From NCBI GenBank assembly GCA_027026055.1, contig JALVPA010000017.1, positions 1 through 7,519 of the forward strand: DNA of 7,519 nt. Direction: 5' to 3'. Under the pieces are notes generated by a model, which saw nothing but the letters and a program-made list of their open reading frames with translations, did no database searches and was not told the DNA's origin. Source of the stretch: Campylobacteraceae bacterium (lineage in GTDB: Bacteria > Campylobacterota > Campylobacteria > Campylobacterales > Sulfurovaceae). The position numbers and the translations under genes were made by a program. Positions 1 through 6,860 of this stretch are shown here, one piece after another (the stretch's first letter is position 1; each line of letters begins with the position of its first letter).

Positions 1-1251
1 ATCGAGTTCCAGATCTTCCATCACCTCAGCCGGCAAAGTCGTTTGTCGTTTGCATTCGGAACAAAGTTTTCGTGCGAGTCGCTGAGCCAACACTCCAAGT
101 AGTGTCGAAGAGATAAGATAATTCTCTATTCCCATATCCATCAAACGACTGATCGATGCCGTAGCGTTGTTTGTATGAAGTGTTGACAAAAGCAAATGCC
201 CCGTCAAAGCCGAACGTAAAGCGATATCTGCCGTTTCCGAATCGCGAATCTCCCCGACCATGATAATATCGGGATCTTGTCTCAAAATCGAACGCAACCC
301 CGCCGAAAAAGTCAAGCCTACCTTTTCGTTTACTTGAATTTGTGCGATATTGTCGGCATTGTACTCTACGGGGTCTTCGATGGTAATGATGTTTTTATCC
401 GGCGTTGCAATATGCTGAAGACACGCATGGAGGGTGGTCGATTTTCCCGATCCTGTCGGTCCCGTGACCAAAAACATGCCGTGCGAATGCTGCAAGAGTC
501 TATACAGTCGTTTGGTAATATCGGCTTGAAAGCCAAGCGCTTCCAACGTCGGAATATGGTCGCTTTGTGCCAAAATACGCATCACCACGCGTTCACCGTG
601 ATACGTCGGCAATATCGAAACCCTGATATCGAGGGTTTTTCCCGCTATCGACACCTGTGTACGTCCGTCTTGGGGTATACGCTTTTCGGAAATATCGAGG
701 TTTGAGACCACTTTTACACGGTTAATCACCGAGCCGACCACGTTTTTATCCAAATCCAAATGTTTTTTCAACGCTCCGTCGATACGGAATCTTACTACCC
801 CTTTATACGCCGTCGTTTCTATATGTATGTCACTGGCACCTTTTCGAATCGCTTGAAAAAAGAGCGAATTGACCAACTTGATAACGGGAGCGGACTCTTC
901 TCCAGAAAGCAAATCTTGTGCATTGCGTATAAACTCCAATAGTTCGGATTCCGCCTCTATCAAATCCTGCGTGGCAGCGGAAACCTCTTCAAACTCCGTG
1001 CCCGTTTGTATCTCGAGAAATTTGTTTTTGAGACGTTCGAAGCTCTCTTCGTCGACCTTTAGTACGGGGTAGTTTTTATCGAGTTTTGCCAAGTAGTTCA
1101 ATCCGTCGGCCAAATGCGACATTGTTACGACCGCATATTTTTCTCCCTCGATTTCGGTAAACAACAACGCGTGTTTCAAGGCCAATTTGTGGTTGATATC
1201 TTCTTCCCACAACGGCTCGAGATCGACATCCCGCATCTCTCGCAACGACAT
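1..1251 (-). CDS. gspE: T2SS assembly ATPase GspE (partial, C-terminus beyond left edge)
   Basis: Cytoplasmic AAA-type secretion ATPase that powers pseudopilus assembly. The frame is open from an ATG at 1251-1249 to the window edge (417 codons; the family is usually about 500). The order of motifs is complete as far as the sequence goes: a short N-terminal domain (about 1-120), GASDIHIE (138-145), QDGR, LPTYHGERVVMR, Walker A GPTGSGKSTT (264-273), Asp box ITIEDPVEY (289-297), Walker B with DPDIIMVGEIRD (326-337), His box TGHLLLSTLHTN (350-361), and the first CxxC (C397-SE-C400) of the tetracysteine zinc element found in GspE/PilB. The second CxxC lies outside the window. The start overlaps the gspD stop by one base (TGATG), with a GAGGAG ribosome site inside the gspD end. 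PilB or competence ATPases share these motifs; the gspC/D/L/M context decides for GspE. gspF would be expected next, to the left. Confidence 0.96.
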   Translation of the reverse strand, partial: MSLREMRDVDLEPLWEEDINHKLALKHALLFTEIEGEKYAVVTMSHLADGLNYLAKLDKNYPVLKVDEESFERLKNKFLEIQTGTEFEEVSAATQDLIEAESELLEFIRNAQDLLSGEESAPVIKLVNSLFFQAIRKGASDIHIETTAYKGVVRFRIDGALKKHLDLDKNVVGSVINRVKVVSNLDISEKRIPQDGRTQVSIAGKTLDIRVSILPTYHGERVVMRILAQSDHIPTLEALGFQADITKRLYRLLQHSHGMFLVTGPTGSGKSTTLHACLQHIATPDKNIITIEDPVEYNADNIAQIQVNEKVGLTFSAGLRSILRQDPDIIMVGEIRDSETADIALRSALTGHLLLSTLHTNNATASISRLMDMGIENYLISSTLLGVLAQRLARKLCSECKRQTTLPAEVMEDLELD

Positions 1252-3257
1252 CAAAACTCCTCGCTTATTTGCATCAAATCGTTATCCGGACGCAACAACA
1301 TTTCTCGTTTCATCGGAGGGTTACCCCCGTGCGCATGTCCTTTTCCCCTCGCTTCAATACGTTTGAAGACCAATTTGTTATACTCTTTTTGTACACGCTC
1401 CAACTCCGCCAAGAAAACTTTGAGTTTCTCCAAATCATCGCTTTTTCTAACGATATAAGGGGTCAAATAGACCACTACGTTCGTTTCGCGAGAAAGATCC
1501 GACGTATGGGTAAACAGCAAATCGCCGATAATGGGGATATCGCCCAAAATCGGAACTTTCGTCTTTCCTTTACCGCCCGTACGCTTGATAAGACCGCCCA
1601 AGATAATTGTCTCTCCGTTGTTGACAATGGCCGTTGTCTGCACGTCTCTTTTGGTGGTCGTCGGCCTATCCGCCGAAGGAGATTCGTTATCCAGTACGTC
1701 CTCGATAGTGGTTTTAACTTCGAGTGTCACTTTATTGTTACTCGATAGGCGCGGTTTGACTTTCAGGGTCAACCCGATATCTTCGCGACTGTAACTGTTG
1801 ACGACATTGGAGACACCCGTGGTAGATTGCTGTGCTTGTGTCAAAATGGACATCGTGCGCCCGACATAGATTTCGGCCTCTTTGTTATTGGTACACAAAA
1901 TGGACGGTTCGCTCAAAATATGTGCCGCACCGTGTTGCTGTAAAAAGTCGAGTTGCGCACCCAGCGCGAACACTTTATCAACTGCATCAAATTTAAATGC
2001 CGCATCGTTTTCGGTACCTATCGGTTCTCCCGAACTGTTGTAAATCGTTTTCGACTGGTTTGTATTTAAAAACCCCAATAGAGTCGGAGACATTTGTATC
2101 GCAGAACCGCCGCCCAAATTTCCCGAAAGTGTAAAGAGTCCGTTGGAAGTGATTGCTCCGCCGTTAAGATTATATTTCAGTCCCACTTGCTCCGCAATAT
2201 TTTTGTCAATCTCGACAATACGCGCCTTGACATAAACTTGCACTTTGGGAATGTCGATTTTTCGTATCGTCTCTTTGATGTTTCGAATCTGCTCTCCGGT
2301 CGCCAATATGATCAACGCATTACGTTCTATATCGGAGACGACCATCGCTTTGCTGGGAGGTTTGCCTCCTTTTTTATTGTTTTTTACCGCCATGCTGTTC
2401 ATTTGCGAAACAAGCTTCGAGAGTATCTTCTCCATCTCTTCCACATCGGAATTTTTAAGCGGTATCACATACATCTTTTGGGCTTGGTCGTCACCGGGAA
2501 CATCCAACTGCTTGATATAGCGCACCATTTTTTTAAGATTCTCTTTTTTCCCCACCAAAATCAAAGCATTGCTCGCATCGTCCTTAAAGATATCCACCTT
2601 TTCGCTTTCCACCGTCTGCGGGAAAAGTTTTTTGGCCATATTGACCACATTGAGATAGATGTCTTTTGCCGCACTGTTTTTTAGCCGAATAATCAAAGAG
2701 CGTTTTCCCTCGTCGCTTTCGATCGCATGGATAAGCTTTTCGATAGAACGTAATGTAGAAGGCTTCGCCGTAATGGCAATGAGGTTGTTCTCTTTAAAAG
2801 AGATCACTTTGTCGCTACGTGCAAGAAGGGGTTTAATCTTTGCTCTGATAACGGCGGCATTGTTATGCTTCAGGTGAAATATCACCGTTTTCATCGTATC
2901 GCCGTCTACCTTCTCGCTCACATCCAAACCCTCTCCCGGAGCAACATTGGCTTTGACAACCTTATAAAATTCGCCTTGATCGATAATGGTGTAACCCTTG
3001 GATGCCAGAATCGAATTGGCCAAATGCAGTAAAGCGCTTTTTTTGATAGGCTCTTGCGAAACGAAATTAATCTTTCCTTTCAAGTCGGCATCGACCAAAA
3101 TATTTTTTTTGGTGATTTTCGAAATCATTTCGACAAACTTTTCTACAGTTAAGTTACGAAAATTGATATTTACCCTCTCTTCTTTCGAAGTAGCGGCTGC
3201 GGCACAAAGGAAAGCGCCCAACAAAACGACGGCCAAAAAAACCCTAATCGATTTCAT
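1251..3257 (-). CDS. gspD: T2SS outer-membrane secretin GspD
   Basis: Multimeric outer-membrane channel through which T2SS substrates exit. The protein has 668 residues, a usual length. A Sec signal peptide (basic KSIR, hydrophobic core, AAA just before T23) is followed by an N0/STN domain (about 27-102), N1 (about 122-183), N2 (about 187-253), N3 (about 260-338, with a Lys/Gly/Pro loop at 292-303) and the secretin core (about 340-605). The core carries VKARIVEID, IGLTLKVKPRL, NNGETIILGGLIKR and the hallmark VPILGDIPIIGDLLF (568-582). The VGxxVP motif reads VGRTMS, so Pro is lost. The last 60 residues are charged, with a Gly/His patch GKGHAHGG (638-645). The N0 domain fits partnership with GspC, encoded just upstream and overlapping by 14 nt. 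The ATG has a GGAG about 8 nt upstream. N0 and the GspC HR/PDZ context argue against a pilus secretin PilQ. Confidence 0.97.
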   Translation of the reverse strand: MKSIRVFLAVVLLGAFLCAAAATSKEERVNINFRNLTVEKFVEMISKITKKNILVDADLKGKINFVSQEPIKKSALLHLANSILASKGYTIIDQGEFYKVVKANVAPGEGLDVSEKVDGDTMKTVIFHLKHNNAAVIRAKIKPLLARSDKVISFKENNLIAITAKPSTLRSIEKLIHAIESDEGKRSLIIRLKNSAAKDIYLNVVNMAKKLFPQTVESEKVDIFKDDASNALILVGKKENLKKMVRYIKQLDVPGDDQAQKMYVIPLKNSDVEEMEKILSKLVSQMNSMAVKNNKKGGKPPSKAMVVSDIERNALIILATGEQIRNIKETIRKIDIPKVQVYVKARIVEIDKNIAEQVGLKYNLNGGAITSNGLFTLSGNLGGGSAIQMSPTLLGFLNTNQSKTIYNSSGEPIGTENDAAFKFDAVDKVFALGAQLDFLQQHGAAHILSEPSILCTNNKEAEIYVGRTMSILTQAQQSTTGVSNVVNSYSREDIGLTLKVKPRLSSNNKVTLEVKTTIEDVLDNESPSADRPTTTKRDVQTTAIVNNGETIILGGLIKRTGGKGKTKVPILGDIPIIGDLLFTHTSDLSRETNVVVYLTPYIVRKSDDLEKLKVFLAELERVQKEYNKLVFKRIEARGKGHAHGGNPPMKREMLLRPDNDLMQISEEF

Positions 3258-4083
3258 AATTCAACTCCATTTCTTGATCTCCACGTTGTATCTGCAAAGT
3301 GACATTCTCCGTTTTTAGTATGTTTTTATAGGCATCGAAAGCGGCTTTATAGCTGTCGAGCGGTTGTCCGTTTATCGCCTTGAGAATATCTCCTCTTCGA
3401 AGCCCTAGCTTCGCAAAAGGCGTACCGCGACGCACGAAAGTCACCTTAAAGCCTTCCAGACTTCCCGATGTACGCATGTCCGCCAAGCCGATATTTTTAT
3501 AGATTTCGTTCATGTGTGTCGTATAATGCTTTATCAGTTCGCGATCGACAACCTTATGATCGCCGGCATCGACGATCCCGTCCGCATTGTCGTCCATACC
3601 GCTTGAGGTCGACATCGGCGTTTTCTCGGGTATCGCCGGCGACACGGCACCGTCAAGCCCTTTAATCTTTTGTAAACGCACTTTATAGTGCTTACCGCCT
3701 TTTTCGAAAAGCGCAAAATCGTTACCTCCGCCCACCAAGGTAAAGCCTCCTACCGATTCACCGCGCCCAAGCACTTCGGTTTTACCGCGGTAGCGCACCG
3801 TAACGACATCATTGTCATCGGCATGATAGATTGCCAACAGTTTGATAGAAGAGATATTTCCTTCCACTTTTACCTTCGGTTTGGGTAGCACGGGGGCACT
3901 CGCCTCGGAAACGAGTTTTACAGGATAGAAGAGAGGTTTCATTCTCGCTTTCGGAAGATAGTCCACGCCGTGTACGGGCAACCATATCCACTCTACCGCA
4001 ATCCATAACGATTTGACTACGGTTATCGCGACAATATACGGCAATGCTTTTTTAAAAAAGGAACGGTCAAAACGACGTCGCAT
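3244..4083 (-). CDS. gspC: T2SS inner-membrane clamp protein GspC (HR + PDZ)
   Basis: Bitopic inner-membrane protein that links the inner-membrane platform to the secretin. Its 279 residues show a short basic cytoplasmic N-terminus (MRRRFDR), one membrane segment (about 14-36), a Pro-rich linker (about 61-72), a homology region (about 75-137, including IKLLAIYHAD, VLGRGESVGGFTLV and FALFEKGGKHYKVRL), a second linker (about 140-200) and a C-terminal PDZ domain (about 205-279, with GLRRGDILKAINGQPL). In the family the HR domain binds the GspD N0 domain and the PDZ is implicated in substrate choice. The second linker holds a 12-residue EF-hand-like loop DDNADGIVDAGD (164-175), which I do not know from other GspC proteins. 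The start overlaps the preceding gspN-like gene by 17 nt and has a GGG/GGATGG site just upstream. There are no cysteines. Confidence 0.93.
   Translation of the reverse strand: MRRRFDRSFFKKALPYIVAITVVKSLWIAVEWIWLPVHGVDYLPKARMKPLFYPVKLVSEASAPVLPKPKVKVEGNISSIKLLAIYHADDNDVVTVRYRGKTEVLGRGESVGGFTLVGGGNDFALFEKGGKHYKVRLQKIKGLDGAVSPAIPEKTPMSTSSGMDDNADGIVDAGDHKVVDRELIKHYTTHMNEIYKNIGLADMRTSGSLEGFKVTFVRRGTPFAKLGLRRGDILKAINGQPLDSYKAAFDAYKNILKTENVTLQIQRGDQEMELNYEID
3559..3594 (-). other. EF-hand/dockerin-type calcium-loop motif within GspC
   Basis: Residues 164-175 of GspC read DDNADGIVDAGD. They match the D-x-(D/N)-x-D-G-x-(I/V)-D-x-x-(D/E) pattern at every ligand position: D164 (1), N166 (3), D168 (5), G169 (6), V171 (8), D172 (9), D175 (12). 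Asp rather than Glu at position 12 is what dockerin and thrombospondin-3-like loops carry. The match is seen directly; calcium binding is inferred. No flanking E and F helices are obvious, though a helical stretch follows (KVVDRELIKHYTTHMNEIYK). Confidence 0.6.
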
Positions 4084-4573
4084 AGTACCATCCCTTTTTG
4101 TCTTTATGCAAAAAACGTTTCACCGCATCCAATTTTTGTTCGTCCGTAAAATCGACACGCAACGTACGCTTACGCAAATCAACTCTCCCGACCGCTCTGC
4201 CCAATGTTCCGTTCATCTCCAACGAAAGACGCAGAGGATCCCAAATCTTATATACCGCCTCTAAGCGATCTATCGCGATAGGGGTCTCGACAAGTTCGTT
4301 TTTTATATCCGCATGATAAATCGTCAAAGTGTTATACGTCAACAAACTTGTCACTGTCGCTCTATCGAATAGTGTGGTAGGTATGCCGAAAATATAGATA
4401 TTTCCGTTATCGATATTCAATCCCCAAGGTTTTTCTTTCGTATGTTTTTCATTGATATGAACATGTCGCTCTTTCAACATGTTTTCGAAAGCGAAGTAAA
4501 GCGACTCTTTCGGCATAAATGCGATAAGCGAAACCCATATAACCGCTGCATATAGAAGTACTTTTTTTACCAT
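4067..4573 (-). CDS. gspN: GspN-like T2SS accessory membrane protein
   Basis: The predicted protein has 168 residues, with an N-terminal membrane segment (about 4-20) and a periplasmic domain of mostly beta character. The domain ends in NGTLGRAVGRVDLRKRTLRV (121-140), which resembles the repeated G-x-(V/L)-x-G-x-x-D strands of GspN/AsmA-like proteins. It sits between gspM and gspC, where gspN can stand when the operon is permuted. It is shorter than typical GspN (about 250 residues) and the similarity is by eye, so the name is tentative; it may be a lineage-specific platform component. The frame is open further upstream to 4732, but I take the ATG at 4573: the extra 53 residues are highly charged, lie entirely inside gspM, and would place the membrane helix internally. 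This start overlaps the gspM stop by 7 nt (ATGGTAA). Confidence 0.62.
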   Translation of the reverse strand: MVKKVLLYAAVIWVSLIAFMPKESLYFAFENMLKERHVHINEKHTKEKPWGLNIDNGNIYIFGIPTTLFDRATVTSLLTYNTLTIYHADIKNELVETPIAIDRLEAVYKIWDPLRLSLEMNGTLGRAVGRVDLRKRTLRVDFTDEQKLDAVKRFLHKDKKGWYYATSF

Positions 4574-4971
4574 TTGGCGACCACCTCGAGGCGATATCCC
4601 TCCGCCCCTTTCACACTCGACACTTTTTCTATCCGTAGCGGGAAGGAAAACCATTTGCTCAAAACCCGATTCAACTCTTTTCCAGAAAGTTTTTCGTAGG
4701 CGACGTCTACTTTCGTTCCGCTTTGTCTCCAAGTCGAACGCTTATTCGTCATATAAGCATGTAGGGATGAAACGGCTTGTTTGATACGCTCGCGATCACC
4801 CCATGTTCGCTTCAGTATCATGGTCTCTTCAAGCGTACGCAACGTTTCGGTTTTTTTCACGGTGAGATCCGAAAGACGTTCGTGCCGATACGACTGAAAA
4901 AGAAAAGCGCCGAATGCGACAAAAAAGAGCAAGGCTACGGCTATCTCGTTTTCGTAACGCTTCAAACTCAT
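4567..4971 (-). CDS. gspM: T2SS inner-membrane platform protein GspM
   Basis: Small bitopic inner-membrane protein that partners GspL in the assembly platform. Its 134 residues contain a short cytoplasmic start (MSLKRYENE), one membrane helix (about 9-26), a charged helical, probably coiled-coil segment (about 30-75), and a C-terminal domain (about 84-134) with the strand-helix-strand pattern of a circular ferredoxin-like fold (KVDVAYEKL, LNRVLSKW, LRIEKVSSV, GYRLEVVAKW). The usual GspM is about 160 residues, so this one is compact. Primary sequence conservation in this family is low; the call rests on size, topology and position directly after gspL. The start overlaps the gspL stop as ATGA, with a strong GGAGGG site 6 nt upstream inside gspL. 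Confidence 0.8.
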   Translation of the reverse strand: MSLKRYENEIAVALLFFVAFGAFLFQSYRHERLSDLTVKKTETLRTLEETMILKRTWGDRERIKQAVSSLHAYMTNKRSTWRQSGTKVDVAYEKLSGKELNRVLSKWFSFPLRIEKVSSVKGAEGYRLEVVAKW

Positions 4972-5909
4972 ATCGCACCCTCCACCGTTACCTCTTTATC
5001 GTTTTTTCGTATAACCTTCATACCTTCCGCACCCTCCAACGCTTTGACAAAACGCGTAGCCGTCGCAACATCCTTACAAACGAAGCTCACCGAAACATGC
5101 TCTTTTTTATACGCCAACGCTTTCAACGATACTCCGCCGAAAACCGCTTTGGAGAGTCGCACGAACCACGATCTCAAGCGCCGCTGTGTCGTATCGATTT
5201 TTTTATATTTTTGATAGATACTCTCTCTTTTATAACCGCTTTTTAACTCAGGCATTTCTGTTAGAACGCTTCGAATACGTTTGTCTATCGGTTCGAGCCG
5301 TTTTTCGTACCGTACCCCCTGTACTATCCAAAAAAGCGAAAAAAGCGCCAATACGACGCTGTAGATCATCGCTTCTTTTTTGCCAAAAAGTACGCCCCCT
5401 TCGCTTCCTTCTTTCGGGTAAACACCGCGTGTAGGCTTTTCGAGTTCTTCCAATGTCGTAAAAGTACGATTTTCAAAAAAGCCTTTCGACGCGAAAACGA
5501 CCGTTTTGTCGATCGTCCCAAGCGCTTCTTTTTCACCTAGTGAAATCGGGGTATGCAACCCATCGACCATTTGTTGTGCGAAATAGAGTTTGCCTATCTG
5601 TCTTTGCGGAATCCCTTTTGCCTTCACAAAATCGAGTATCTCCGTCGGATTATACGCAAAAAAGTTCCAGCCCGTCTCGTCTTTGTATACAAAATAGCAA
5701 TAGTTCCCGTCTTCTTCTACCAATTCCCCAAGTACCGACGGGGCGATACGCATCGCCTGATGAGTAAAACGCAAGTTCATTTGCTTTTTTTGAAAGGTAT
5801 AAAACTGGGGGGTCAATAACAAATCGTAGGTCGCTTCCGTATCCGAAACGGAAGGCATACCTCTATATATCGGCAAAAGCCTATTGTTTTGTTTCACCCA
5901 AAAATTCAA
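4968..5909 (-). CDS. gspL: T2SS inner-membrane platform protein GspL
   Basis: Bitopic protein that recruits the GspE ATPase to the membrane through its cytoplasmic domain. Its 313 residues comprise a cytoplasmic actin-like/PilM-type domain (about 1-175). Within it, MRIAPSVLGELVEEDGNYCY (53-72) fits the conserved L-P-x-x-L-E-E-x-L region of the family. One membrane helix follows (about 180-199), then a charged helical stretch and a periplasmic ferredoxin-like domain (about 245-313, VSLKALAYKKEHVSVSFVCK and ATRFVKALEG). It is shorter than proteobacterial GspL (about 400). The start is a TTG at 5909-5907, overlapping gspK by 29 nt, with GTGAGG about 9 nt upstream. An ATG at 5858 (residue 18) is the alternative, but its AGAGG is only 1 nt away. 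Paired with gspM through a 4-nt overlap. Confidence 0.85.
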   Translation of the reverse strand: MNFWVKQNNRLLPIYRGMPSVSDTEATYDLLLTPQFYTFQKKQMNLRFTHQAMRIAPSVLGELVEEDGNYCYFVYKDETGWNFFAYNPTEILDFVKAKGIPQRQIGKLYFAQQMVDGLHTPISLGEKEALGTIDKTVVFASKGFFENRTFTTLEELEKPTRGVYPKEGSEGGVLFGKKEAMIYSVVLALFSLFWIVQGVRYEKRLEPIDKRIRSVLTEMPELKSGYKRESIYQKYKKIDTTQRRLRSWFVRLSKAVFGGVSLKALAYKKEHVSVSFVCKDVATATRFVKALEGAEGMKVIRKNDKEVTVEGAI

Positions 5910-6786
5910 AATCTCTTACCTCACCTTCAATCTCGGCAAAACGAAATCCGTACATCGTCTCTTTATAAACGAAATCGACTTCGCAAACGGAACGTTTCGG
6001 AAACGTTTCGCTAAAAATTTTTTTATCGTACCCTAACCCATGAGAGGAGAGAAACGCTTCGAAAGCCCCTTTGGCAGGCGTCCAATTTTCTTTTACCTCT
6101 TCCGCGTCCATATCGAACCACAGGGCTATCAACTCCGCCGAAGCGAAATCACCGTGAATACGACCGATAGAGAGGTTCTCCTCCGGAGGATAGAATACGA
6201 AATAATCCCGCCACCTTATCCGCTCGATCTCTCTATCGTCATTTTCTCGGATATACGTTTCGACAATCTCTCGAAACTGTTCGTACGATATGATACCATC
6301 TTTTAAATAATGCCGGCTCTTTTTTGTGTCTTCGTCCACCTCCGCATAGGTTTCGATCATCCGTATCAATCTTTCCGTATCAACGATCCCGTACGTCTCC
6401 GCCAGCTTGGTCATCGTCTCCAGCGCTGCCTCTTTAAGATAACCGTATTTCCTTTCTATCGGAAGAAACAACCAATGGATATTGACTCCTCTATCGATAG
6501 GTGCGCACGACAAAGTCAAAGAGAACGTTCCGTCTTTGCTTGCAAACGGGATCGGCGAAGCATAGGCTACGCTATAAAAAGATTCGTTTCCATGTTGTTT
6601 TTCCAATATTCCCCGGATATCCTCGAACAAAAGCCTCGCTTGGATTAATGCTCCGTTTTTGTCGCTATCGCGATGCGCACGTTCCAAATAGCCGCTCATA
6701 ACCCCCAAAAGTGCGATGACCGCCGCCAATACCGCCAACGTAATCAACAGCGCAAAGCCGTTTCGCACTTTTTTCGTTTCTACCAT
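5881..6786 (-). CDS. gspK: T2SS minor pseudopilin GspK
   Basis: Minor pseudopilin expected at the tip of the pseudopilus with GspI and GspJ. Its 301 residues match the large size of GspK (about 320), far above other pseudopilins. The class III signal peptide is MVETKKVRNG^FALLI, with Gly at -1; mature position 5 is Ile rather than Glu, the known exception that marks GspK. The hydrophobic N-terminal helix spans about 11-31. The large globular insert includes an alpha domain around IETYAEVDED (144-153) to FREIVETYIR (171-180), consistent with the GspK alpha domain, and SAELIALWF (216-224) like the family's EL motif. Two cysteines are present (C94, C268). It is the first gene of the leftward operon, about 34 nt downstream of a probable promoter. 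The ribosome site is weak (GTGAGT). Confidence 0.82.
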   Translation of the reverse strand: MVETKKVRNGFALLITLAVLAAVIALLGVMSGYLERAHRDSDKNGALIQARLLFEDIRGILEKQHGNESFYSVAYASPIPFASKDGTFSLTLSCAPIDRGVNIHWLFLPIERKYGYLKEAALETMTKLAETYGIVDTERLIRMIETYAEVDEDTKKSRHYLKDGIISYEQFREIVETYIRENDDREIERIRWRDYFVFYPPEENLSIGRIHGDFASAELIALWFDMDAEEVKENWTPAKGAFEAFLSSHGLGYDKKIFSETFPKRSVCEVDFVYKETMYGFRFAEIEGEVRDFEFLGETKQ

Positions 6787-6794
6787 ATCTACTC

Positions 6795-6804
6795 ACATTA
6801 ATGT
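6795..6804. repeat. 10-bp perfect palindrome ACATTAATGT
   Basis: A self-complementary decamer lies between the predicted leftward transcription start and the gspK start codon. It could be half of an operator or chance in AT-rich DNA. A shorter inverted pair, GTAA (6803-6806) and TTAC (6812-6815), adjoins it. Confidence 0.3.
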
Positions 6805-6812
6805 AAAATCGT

Positions 6813-6818
6813 TACAAT
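6813..6818 (+). promoter_or_regulatory. Possible -10 element for gspG
   Basis: TACAAT differs from the -10 consensus by one base and would start transcription near 6825, about 36 nt before the gspG ATG. It has no convincing -35 and no exact TGn extension (CGT instead). If real, its start region overlaps that of the leftward promoter, so the two could not be occupied at once. Confidence 0.3.
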
Positions 6819-6822
6819 ATCG

Positions 6823-6847
6823 AGAGATTATACCAAAAAGAGATTAT
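6823..6847. repeat. Direct repeat AGAGATTAT x2 in the divergent control region
   Basis: Exact 9-bp copies at 6823-6831 and 6839-6847 are 16 bp apart. The first overlaps the leftward TATAAT and the second lies just upstream of the gspG ribosome site. They are a candidate regulator-binding pair; function is not established. Confidence 0.4.
6827..6835 (-). promoter_or_regulatory. Extended -10 promoter for the gspK-L-M-N-C-D-E operon
   Basis: Read on the minus strand this is TGGTATAAT: a perfect TATAAT with the TGn extension, preceded by a T-rich run (TCTCTTTTT) and no clear -35. This is the usual form of sigma-70 promoters in Campylobacterota. The predicted start is near 6820, giving a leader of about 34 nt before the gspK ATG. 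Confidence 0.62.
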
Positions 6848-6848
6848 C

Positions 6849-6856
6849 AAGGAAGG
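6849..6856 (+). promoter_or_regulatory. Ribosome binding site of gspG
   Basis: AAGGAAGG is a strong Shine-Dalgarno sequence 4 nt before the ATG at 6861. An in-frame TTG at 6858 would be only 1 nt from the site, so the ATG is chosen as the start. Confidence 0.8.
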
Positions 6857-6860
6857 CTTG

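Larger units (their letters stand above)
6787..6860. promoter_or_regulatory. Divergent control region between gspK and gspG
   Basis: This 74-bp AT-rich spacer is the only untranslated DNA in the window. It must hold the start signals of both the leftward gspK-E operon and the rightward gspG unit, unless either is fed by more distant promoters. It contains a consensus extended -10 for the minus strand, a weaker -10-like hexamer for the plus strand, a 9-bp direct repeat and a 10-bp palindrome, each listed separately. Confidence 0.7.

Noticed and set aside
3186..3257. GspD as a lipoprotein (Cys18 in the signal peptide)
   Set aside because: The residues before Cys18 are A-F-L, which do not fit the lipobox (L/V/I-A/S/T-G/A/S). 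The signal peptide reads as an ordinary Sec signal with an AAA cleavage region.
277..3318. Plus-strand open frames of 60-200 codons across gspE and gspD
   Set aside because: They lie wholly antisense to well-supported genes, have no recognisable domains and give atypical Arg/Phe/Ser-rich proteins, as expected of shadow frames.
4574..4732. Longer gspN-like protein starting at 4732
   Set aside because: The extra 53 residues are the shadow of gspM in another frame, are very Arg/Lys-rich, and precede the membrane helix without any ribosome site logic.
6274..6312. EF-hand-like stretch in GspK (KDGIISYEQF, 162-171)
   Set aside because: Only the second half resembles an EF loop. Loop positions 1 and 3 are His and Leu, and the acidic residue falls at position 11 instead of 12. 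Calcium sites in known GspK proteins are not of this type.
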